A stretch of 17,225 nt of DNA from Ectocarpus siliculosus (Eukaryota > Sar > Phaeophyceae > Ectocarpales > Ectocarpaceae), in the NCBI GenBank assembly GCA_000310025.1, contig FN649003.1:541852-559076 (forward strand). Reading direction: 5' to 3'. Position numbers and translations under genes: made by a program. Numbering within the stretch: position 1 is the stretch's first letter; the number at the start of each line of letters is the position of its first letter. The notes beneath the pieces were generated by a model. That model made no database searches and was not told where the DNA came from. It saw only the letters and a program-made list of their open reading frames with translations. Shown here in pieces: positions 1 to 9,891 of the stretch.

Positions 1-29
<29 letters not shown>
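1..29. repeat. Poly-C run at window edge
   Basis: An uninterrupted run of 29 C lies immediately after (minus strand) the exon 6 donor of gene A. It may be a genuine G-rich intron start or an artefact next to an assembly gap. Confidence 0.9.
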
Positions 30-31
<2 letters not shown>

Positions 32-33
32 AC

Positions 34-223
34 CTTAAAGGCCTTGAAATCCCCCTTGAAGATGTCCTCGAGAAGCCGCTTCAGGGAGTTCTGGTCCGGC
101 CGCTTGGACTTGTCGTCGCAGAAGGCGCCGAAGACTAGCTCTAGGAAGACATAGCCGAGGGAGTAGAGGTCCTCCCGGAAGAGGAAGTCGGACACTGCCA
201 ACGGTGACGTTGCCCCCGCGGAG
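34..223 (-). CDS. Gene A exon 6: subdomains VIII-X
   Basis: The acceptor GGGCCAG ends at 224 and the donor is GTGAG at 33-29. It holds 1 nt plus 63 codons. FREDLYSLGYVFLELVFG is the helix F region of kinases (the DxWSLG equivalent). The preceding stretch SAGATSPLAVSDFLF replaces the usual activation-loop/APE segment. A closer acceptor at 196-195 would break the phase with exon 5. Confidence 0.83.
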
Positions 224-3200
224 CTGGCCCTTTTTTCGTTTGACGTCAAACGAGGCGGCGTAGGGCCCCCCCGGCAAGTAAATATGGACGAGGTTCGAAA
301 AATCAACAAAGTCTCAAAAATCACACAAGAATCAATCGTAAGGGTCTTGAATCAGTAAACGTTGACAAAGTTCGAAAAATCAAAGCCTCAAAAATCACAC
401 AAGAATCAACCGTAGGGTCTTAAATCAGTACATGTTGACGAAGCTCGAAAAATCAACATCGAGAAAATCACACATCAATAGAAGCTGATGCTGGCTCCGA
501 CAAAAGAGGTCAGCTCACCTTCGGATGGTTTCGTCATCGATCTCCGACAGTCGAGTAGCAAACCCAAAGTCTGACAGCAGGACTTCCAGCTGCCTTGGAT
601 ATCGCTCGTCTGAGGTTAAGTACGGGGGCGGGCGGAGGGTCGTTTGTCGGCTAGTGGAAAGAGGACGGGGTTCCAGATATACCGTAGGTTGCATAAGATA
701 TCATACCCCCTGGACCGATTTTCAGATCTCGATTACTCGGCAGGGAAAACAGCAACGATGCCGAAAAATGGCGGCGTTAGAAACGTTTCGTCGAGAGCTA
801 ACCAAAAACGCACCAATTGATTTCGGCATCCTCTTCGTCGTGGAGTAGTCAGGCTTTGAAAATCGGTCTAGGGGATGTGGTATCTTATGCAACCTACGGT
901 ACATGGAGGCGCTTTCTCGCCCCGCTGAGACTTCAAAAAAAAGTCTCCTCATTGGTTGGACGATTAAATATCTGGCCGATCGATCGTTGCTGTTACGGCA
1001 GACAAAAGCGAGCACATACAGGCTTATACCGACGGCAAGGGGGAGCGGAGGAATTGTCAACCCCAGGCCACATCTGTGGAGGTCAGGATATGGAGATTCA
1101 GGGAGCACAGATACACGTACATAAAGAGTAGGATCTGAGAGGATATGTGATAATAGATTACCGTTCTTCGAGGGTCTATGACTCTTACGATTCCCAACGG
1201 CTGCGAAGAGTTGATGAATCTTTAGGAGAATGGGAAAAGGGTCCACGAAGGCTCGCCCACTCTCCTCACCACCCTGGCTTGACTGAGTTCGCTCGGTCAC
1301 GCTTGGCATTCCTCGCCATATTGCGCCAAAGGAAATAGCCAACCTCCGGTGGCAGGACATAGCCACCACACTCCCGGACTCTCTGCTCAGCCAGAGTAGA
1401 GGGCTTCCATATTGGCGTTCGACGAAGCGTTCTATCTTTACAACCCACGTGTGAAACATGGGCTCCAAAGGAGGAGGAAAGAAAAAGGACGGAGGGTCGC
1501 AACAACAGCAGCAACAGCTGAAAAAGCAAAAGCCGCTGATGACCAAACAGCAGACGAAGCCGCGCCCCGACGCTGCTGCGCCTAACCACCAAGGCTCGGC
1601 TAAGCCCCAAGAGGGACAGTCGACGCCATCCCAAGCTGGGGACACCGCTGGTGCGGCTGCGAGCGTAGCACCCTCGCAGACCGGTAACCGTGGCGGGTAC
1701 TTCCAAGCTTTGGTGGGTGGAAGTCGTGACGACAGCGACAACAACAGCAGCGCTGGCGATGGCGCCGAAGCTGTCACCACCCGACACCGCGACACCGACC
1801 CGAACTCCGACGACAATGATGACGACAGCGAAGAAGGCGCCGTTGGCGACGACGACGTTGACGACGACCTCGCGCACGACATCCTGCGGAACCGCGCAAG
1901 CGCCGCAAGCCAGCAGAGCGGTTCGCTCCTGGCAAGCGGCGGGTCGCTGGAAGCCGTTCTCGTTGGAGCGGTCACGAAGGCCGTGGAAGCGGAAAAGACC
2001 CCCACCGGCATGGGTTCTCAACATGCTCATGCCAGGAGCCGTCCACCAGCATGATATCCAGCAGGTGAATCCGCGTTCGCTTGCCTCCGATCTAGATGCA
2101 GAAAATCGTTCTGGTATGCGCACGACAGTAAGTGTTCAACAGACCCCTGCTCAGAATATGAATGTGTCTACACCGACAAATTCATCTATTAACCCGGTAC
2201 ACCAAAACACGGTAAACCAGGCCTCACCGAACCAGGTAAACCAGCAGACGGTAAACCAGGACACCCCTACCCCGGTAACCCAAACCACGGTCAACCAGGA
2301 AGTGATTAGCACGGCACGGTTCACTTTGAAAGCCAATGACCTACCTCCTGATCTCAAGCTCGAGGGTTTGCCTCATGAAGATGTTCCGGAAAAAATGGCA
2401 CTTTACAGGGCACACATCGGTCTATTGTCAGCCGACAACGTCTCTCAAAGTACAATCGATCACCGCGCAATCAAACATCTCGCGCTATTCGTGCGAGGTG
2501 CAGCAGCTCAAAGCCTCAGCCTCATGCTTAGCTCATCTCTCGAATGGCGACCGCCAGCTCAGCTAAATGCGTTGCGTGCACGTGGAGAAGTGGTCCGCAT
2601 CACACCTCCGAAAACATGGAAGGAGTGGGTCACGGCTTTCACCACATCGTTCGCTCCCGCCAACCGAATTGCTCTTCTTGCGCGTGATGTCATGACATTG
2701 GAAGCAAAAAGTAGCGAATCAGTTGACGTGTTCGCGCTCCGAGTATCACGCGCGTATGCCAGACTTCTAGCCGAAGCCGAACGCACAGCTCCGCTGAATG
2801 TACCACCTCATGAACACGCATTCAACCAAGCTCTCACCGCCTCTTTTGAAAACGGTGTACACCCACACATCCGCGTAGAGATGATGCGGGCAGATCCATC
2901 CGATTCTTTCATGGAATCTAAAGCGCGTGCTCGTCGACACGAGTCCAACAAACTGCGCTCTCCCCCTGCCCCCATCTCGGCTACCGCTTCCACCGTGTAC
3001 GGTTCGGCTCGTTCCGGGCAGCTCCAAACGACTGCACAGGATAATCGCGACCGTATTTCTGCTCTAGAAAATTATATTTCCGGGCAGGAGGCATTCGTGT
3101 CCAGTGGTGGAGCGTACAGCACGCAACGCGGTGGGCGTCCTCAGCGGGGGACCGACAAAAGGGATCGAGACAACTCCAAATCCCGGGGGCCCCCTGCGAG

Positions 3201-6200
3201 GGCGAAAGCGAAAGTATCGTTTGCTGGGACTACCAAGTCCGACACTGACAACACTCGCAAAGAGTGTGACTTTATTGGCTGCCGATTCAGTAGCATTCGC
3301 TTCACGCACACCCGTGCCGAGTGTAAAAATGAAGAAGCAGCGAAAAAAGAGGGGTACAAAGTTACCAAAGACTAGGGTCGCCCGAGTAGGCAGCGTCCTT
3401 CGGCCAACGTGGGACACCAATCATTTGGTTCTGTCAAACCAGTAAGTGCAAACTGGGATAGACTGCAAAGTTCGAGCAAGCAGAAGAGAGCCAAAGTAGA
3501 TGAGAGGGATTCAAAACACTGTAAAAATGGTGTACGATCTCTGGTGGGAAAAAAGAAGAAAGCAATCAGAGAGCAACGCTGTAGCAAGACAGTTGAAGTA
3601 CATGTAACACGAGAATATTCTCGCGAAGGTTGTAGCAACAAGCAGACGCGAGGGGTTCCGAAGTCAAGTACCAGCACAGCTGATGCAGTAGCCTCTGTAG
3701 CTCCAGCACTAAGGGATAGCACCCAAGTAGGGCAAGTAGCCGCCTGTTTAGCGCCGCAAGCCTTGCACGTAGCTACCGTAGCTGGGGACTTCAGGTCGAA
3801 ACATAGGTCCAACCTAATGAGAACTGACCGTAATGAAGAATTTCAAGCTTTTTACATGTCGGCACTCGCTGGATATCCCGTGTGTCCATCGGTATTGCGA
3901 TCGACATCCAAGCGAGTACGCGTACCCGCCAGAATAAATAATGAATCGGTTGATGAAATAACAATCGACACGGCGTGTGACATACCATGCATATCACGGA
4001 AGTTCATGAGAAGTCACAAAACGTTAAAAAACACGGAAATATTTCCGGTACCCCCTGGAGCAATCAATCTGCGAAGCGCTGATGGTTCGCCCCTAAAAAT
4101 TGCAGGGTACACTCGATTTGAACTGACACTAGGCGAAATCACATTACCTGTTGAAGCTCTAGTGCTGCCGTCGTTGGGACCAGATAATATGCTACTCGAC
4201 AATAGCATAATGGGCGCATTTGGTGGTGTTCTTGACTGGCAAGCGGAAGAACTGTCGTTTAAAACAGCAGCAACCAAAATTCCAGCTGTCCACCGCAAAA
4301 CGCGCTATCCCACGACTGATCAGGGAAACAGTTTGAACTGTTCTGTGGTAGCAGTAGAGAGGGACACGCCTGTGATGCCTGTATACACTACACGGAAATG
4401 CAGCATACCTGCACAACATGAGATAGCTGTTGAAATTCATTCGCTTGAGGCACCAGATGAAACCACAGCTGCCGCAGTTGAACCGCGCATCGTTACGTCC
4501 GATGACGTGGGCAAGCAGGATACACCAGATGCATTCCGCAGAGTGATAGTGGCACGCACGGTCTGTCACTGGTATCAGCACAACAAAAGTGCAATGGTCC
4601 AACTGGCCAACCCTTCTCACAGACCGGTATCCTTAAAGAGGAATACGCTCATAGGCTATATTTCTCCAGTGAAAACAGTACTGCCGCAAACAATGAGCAG
4701 CGTTCAATCGAGTCCTGCAGAAACGGAAAAAATTCGTGCAGATCTCACAAAAGCATTAGCCAAAGCTTTCCGAGATACAACTTTTTCGCCCGACCAGTGT
4801 GAAGAAATGCTTAAACTGTGTACCAAATACCGTTCAGTGTTCTCCCTGAGTCCTAAAGAACTGGGCAGATGTACTCTTACAGAGGCTGATTTTCCATTAC
4901 AACCGGGGACAAAACCAGTCAACCGAGCTCCATATCGTGCTAATCCACGAATGCAAGAGGTCATTGACAAATGTGTTGGTGAAATGGAAGAAGCCGGGAT
5001 AATCGAACAAAGAGCGAGCCCATGGGGGTCAGCAGTAACGTTGGTAGCAAAAGCTGACGGCAGTCCCCGATTCTGTGTAGACTACAGAGCGACGATCAAC
5101 AAGAATTTAATTCGTAAATCGTGGCCAATGCCTGAAATGGCAAGTCATATCGACACCGTAGCAGGTGCTAAATACATCACAGTCTGCGATGTACAAAGTG
5201 CATACCACCAAATACCAATTGCCGAAGCAGAACAAGACAAGACTGCATTCGTTACTCGGGATGGAAAATGGGTTTTCAAACGACTCCCCTTTGGCATCGC
5301 CAATGCGCCTTTTCTGTTTCAACGTACGATGGCATTGACTTTCGCACATTTTGGTCCAAAGTCTGGTCTTCTTGTGTACATGGATGATCTTATTTGTTGT
5401 TCATCTACATGGGAGGGTCATATCTCTCTTTTGGAAAATACCTTCCAAGCGCTACAAGCCGCAGGTCTTACATTAAAACCATCAAAGGTACAATTTGGGC
5501 CAAAGGAAGTGAAGTATTTGGGGCATGTTCTTTCCGCAGATGGCATACGATTAGGTGACGATCGAATAAAATCGATACTAGAGTTGCCAACGCCAACGAA
5601 CATCAAAAGTTTGCGATCAGTCTTAGGAACGGTCAACTATGTCAGGAAATTCATCCCAGACTTAGCCGCCGTTACCGCACCAATGGTTGACCTTACGAAG
5701 AAAGACGCAGTGAAGTCGGTAGCGAAACGCTGGGGTCCGAAACATGATGAAGCATTTGCTGAAGTGAAACGATTACTCACCAACGCCCCTGTTTTGCATT
5801 TTCCGGACTTTTCTAAGGAGTTTGTTATTCATGTCGACGCATCTGAAGTGGGAGCAGGAGCATTCCTGGCACAACAGAATGGCGATGACGTGAATATCAT
5901 AGCATACTTTAGCCAGCGATTCAACAAAAGCCAACAACACTACTCTGCCACCATGAAAGAATGCTACGCTGTTGTTCTAGCAATTCAACACTGGCGTCCT
6001 TATTTATGGGGTAGACATTTTACGTGCGTGACTGATCATGCGGCATTGCGATATCTTTACACGATGCAAGACACGTCAAATATGCTCACCAGATGGGCAA
6101 TAGCACTGCAATCCTTCGATTTCACGGTAAAACATAAACCGGGAAAGTTGCATGTAGTGCCGGATACGTTATCGCGACTTTTCGTGTTTGAAAATGAACA

Positions 6201-9200
6201 AGAACGAACTGCGCCGAATCTTGCACCGATTTGCCGAAATGTACCGGACGACCCAAAGCTGCAACAACACATGCCAAACAGACCATACCAAGTCTCGATT
6301 GACAAATTGGACGATGTGCAACCAGTCCTTAGTGATAGGGAACTGTTCACAGTCAATTCAAATTTCGTCAGCGCCATGAAAGTATTTGAATCTGTTGATC
6401 ATGAGAAATTGCGCGAGAAACAAGCCGAAGAATACGGCGAATATGTCCAATACATTTTAGACGCCAAAGCACCGCTACCGGACAACGAAACGGCAACATC
6501 AATGTCGTACTATTCCATACAAGACGGTTTACTGTTTAAATCGTATCTGCCAGGACACCTACGAAAACGAAGCACTTTTAGTGATCAACTTGTAGTCCCA
6601 CATGACCTCACAGGTTTAGTGATGCACGCATACCATGATCACGCTCTTTCGGGTGGACATCTTGCATTTCGTCCAACGTACGAAAAAATACGACAAAAAT
6701 ATTGGTGGCAGTCAATGAACCGTGACATACGGACTTGGTGCCTAGAATGCCAGGCCTGTCAACGGAGAAAGACACCCCACCGCCGTCCGAAACTGCCGAC
6801 AGGTCATGTACCTGTACAGCGGCCATTTGAAAGAGTATCAGTCGACCTAGTCGAGTACAAATCGCTCTCAACATCAGCAGTCGGAATGAGATGTAAATAC
6901 GTGCTTTCCATGATGGATCACTTAACGCGTTATGCAATTCTCACACCAGTTCCGAACAAAACTGCTGAAACCGTAGCACATGTAATCATTGATCGGATTA
7001 TCAGTATTTTTGGCCCGCCAGAAATGCTACATTCTGATCAAGGGACTGAAATTGAAAACAAGATCATCTATCAGTTAGTTGCAAACAATCTTGGGCTACA
7101 AGAAAACACGCACGACGCCGTATCGTCCGCAAGGTAATTCGGTCTCTGAGCGTGTGCATTCCACGATGCATTCCATGCTCGCAATGCATAGTTCCATGGA
7201 TCGTGACAACTGGGCGGAACTCTTGCCAATGGTTCAACTAGCGTATAATACGTCGTTTAATAAAACCATGCATGAGACACCGTACTTCTTGATGTTTGGT
7301 CGCCAAGCACGGTTACCGGTAGATGTAATTCTCGGAATCCCACATGTAGGTTCAACTGCAGATACCGAGAGTTTTGCTCAAAACACACGAGAAAATCTAC
7401 AAATTGCTTTCGAACTAGCGCGAAGAAACCTAACGGAACGTGCAGAGAAGCAAGCTGCAAAAAACGAAAAGTTACCGCAGTACCCCGTCTTTAAACCTGG
7501 TCAACAAGTACTAGTATACCGACCACACCAGGATTCAGATGGGCCAAATCCGAAGCTGTTCTTACCGTGGCGAGGACCGTATGTCATCTGTTCACAACTG
7601 TCACCGGTTGTGTATAGGGTGCAGCGAGTAAATGAAACACGAGAAATATCCGTGCACCTTGCCCATCTAAAACAGTACCATGAAAAGGAAAAACCACCAG
7701 CACCACAGTTTGAAAAACTGGCTGAATATTTCCTTGGGAAACAAATTCCCTTACCTGCCCTGACAGCAAACGACGAAAATCAACCGAAAATTGAAAGATA
7801 CGTCGTACTGAAAGTGGTAGGGCATCGAAGTGGTCAAGGCCGAAGAGGTCCGCACAACTATCGATATCGTCTAAGACTGAAAGGATACGGTCCTGAATCA
7901 GATCTGATGTATCGTGCCGACGAAGTGCCGCAATGCCACGAAATGATTTCCGCATACCGATCAAAACATGATCTGGACATCGCGCCCGCCAAGAAATCGT
8001 CTGAAGCGCCGCAGAAAATAGCGAAGCGCAAACGTGACGAAGGTAGGGATCCGAGTACAAACAAACGCGCAAGGCACAAAGCAAAGCCAACCAAGGCATG
8101 TACTAAGCCAACAAAATGCGTGAACAAGGAAAGTGCTCAGCGGAAAAGTAAACGAAGTCCGAAGGCAAACAAAAGATACATTTCCAAAGTGTCTAAACGG
8201 TGAAAGGAATAGCATCCAAACAATAAGGTTGCTATCCAGCATTTGATTGGGTCAAATGCTGGCGAGGAAATGTCAAGTTAACCGGTCTCTAGTGAAATTG
8301 AGGGTCGCAACTCGATGACACTACGTGAGTCACGGAAACAGTCTTTAGACTGTCGAACACCGTATGCCTATCGTACTCAAGAAGCAAAACGATTGCTTAC
8401 ACCCAGCGGTATGGTTACGCGAACCAGAACCCGCACAAAGTACAAATTCTTGATGCTTAACAAGAATAAACTTTGACATATCATCATTGATTGACATCAA
8501 TAACTGGTAGCTTGTACGAGCCTTGGAGAGATTAAATCCGTACGGTGTTGCTTTCAACACGTGTGTTTTCCACACGGCACTGTCAGCTGTCTTCGGATAG
8601 TGAGGGAGAGATTTAATTTTCGAAAAGCTGTATCTGGATCCAATGATACATCCATACCTGCTCCACTACAATTAACATGCAAACATGCATGCGCGCCAAA
8701 ACCCAACTTCAACAAGCTGAGCTTTCGGCGAAGAAAAAGGGGGGCTATGTGGAGGTCAGGATATGGAGATTCAGGGAGCACAGATACACGTACATAAAGA
8801 GTAGGATCTGAGAGGATATGTGATAATAGATTACCGTTCTTCGAGGGTCTATGACTCTTACGATTCCCAACGGCTGCGAAGAGTTGATGAATCTTTAGGA
8901 GAATGGGAAAAGGGTCCACGAAGGCTCGCCCACTCTCCTCACCACCCTGGCTTGACTGAGTTCGCTCGGTCACGCTTGGCATTCCTCGCCATATTGCGCC
9001 AAAGGAAATAGCCAACCTCCGGTGGCAGGACATAGCCACCACACTCCCGGACTCTCTGCTCAGCCAGAGTAGAGGGCTTCCATACATCGGATAATTAAAT
9101 TTACTTGCTGTTGATCGGCTGTTTTGTGCCATTGTATACCGTACTGTGTCCGTGCGTCGGTGTTGGAAGACTTGTGGTTCGCCTGACGGACGGCCATTGT

Positions 9201-9837
9201 TTGTTGCAGCTAGCTGGTAGCGTTCCTGTCCTTAGCCACCCAACAACTTACCGAGGGTGTTAACTCGGAGGCTTGATGCTCCCAAGGACCGGTGCACGAC
9301 CCCCGACTCGTGCATGAAAGCCAGGGCGTTGGCCGCACCTCTCATCATCTCCTTCACGAAGGTAGCCCTTCGCTTCGTCCTGGAAGTGGGGTTGAACGCG
9401 TCGAAAAACTGGGGGTGGGGGAGGGGGGGGGGGTACCTACGTGGTGATGCGTTTGGGGGGGCGGGCGAGGTCGTTGCAATGTTCCTTCTGGTGCGGGTAC
9501 AAGGTAAGCGCGGCGATATTTCGTTTTCGTTTATAAGTGTGACGCTTCAAGCGGGAATACAAAAACGAAGTACGTATGCCGCGACAAAGCACTCCACAAG
9601 GGTATCGTCAAATCGAACATGCTAAGTCGAGACATGCTAAGACGAGACATGCGCCACTCTTCAAGTGGGACTAAACGCAGCATACACCGCGACACACCGC
9701 TCCACAAAGACAGGCGATGTCAACCACTACAATGTTGGGGTGCCCGTTCCGTCTCAGGTATCAACGAGCAACAACAGCCGGGGCCCGTAGTATATTGCCA
9801 CTCCGTACAACACCTAGCACCATTCTCCTTCCTTACG

Positions 9838-9891
<54 letters not shown>

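Larger units (their letters stand above)
8204..8729 (+). other. Non-coding 3' internal region of the retrotransposon
   Basis: About 525 nt between the pol stop and the polypurine tract. No sense ORF of note occurs and no envelope-like gene is present. It contains two hairpins near its start, at 8236-8262 and 8338-8353. It may carry packaging or RNA-processing signals; this is an inference. Confidence 0.7.
1075..9083 (+). mobile_element. Complete Ty3/Gypsy chromovirus-like LTR retrotransposon
   Basis: Order: 5' LTR 1075-1410, primer-binding site near 1413, acidic ORF 1458-2054, gag 2023-3375, in-frame UAG, pol to 8203 with one frameshift near 7105, a 525-nt non-coding 3' region, a polypurine tract at 8730-8744, and the 3' LTR 8748-9083. 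The domain order PR-RT-RNase H-INT marks Ty3/Gypsy rather than Ty1/Copia. The GPY segment plus C-terminal chromodomain-like module places it with the chromoviruses. Flanking ACATC on both sides is the target duplication. The two LTRs look identical over 336 bp, so insertion was recent. It sits antisense in intron 4 of gene A. Base composition of pol is clearly less GC-rich than the host exons. Confidence 0.95.
610..9251 (-). other. Gene A intron 4, expanded to 8642 nt by nested insertions
   Basis: This GT-AG intron lies between the catalytic-loop exon and the DFG exon. It contains MITE copy 1 (682-899) and the complete LTR element (1075-9083). Removing both with their target duplications would leave roughly 400 nt. 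The stretches 902-1069 and 9089-9251 show no recognisable feature. Confidence 0.82.

Noticed and set aside
35-277. 80-codon minus-strand frame at the left edge
   Set aside because: It is the wrong frame over gene A exon 6. The kinase motif FREDLYSLG and the splice phases require the neighbouring frame.
1147-1338. 63-codon frame present in both LTRs
   Set aside because: It is duplicated only because the LTRs are identical. It is short, has no recognisable domain, and overlaps sequence needed for transcription control.
722-2011. 429-codon minus-strand frame
   Set aside because: It runs through the MITE, the 5' LTR and the retrotransposon's first ORF. Its Ser/Cys-rich translation is an antisense shadow of Gln/Asp-rich sense codons.
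1690-2022. N-terminal extension of the gag frame
   Set aside because: The translation here is Thr/Ala/Arg-rich shadow sequence, while the other sense frame has coherent acidic protein sequence. I start gag at 2023.
3409-3411. Independent pol start at GTG
   Set aside because: The frame is open from the gag stop, there is no ATG there, and eukaryotic initiation at GTG is unlikely. Readthrough or fusion is simpler.
8236-8262. Bacterial-type terminator or CRISPR-like repeat
   Set aside because: A single hairpin without a T-run, in a eukaryotic retrotransposon; no repeated spacer structure exists anywhere in the window.
8204-8729. Possible envelope gene after pol
   Set aside because: No sense ORF of useful length, signal peptide or membrane segment occurs there.
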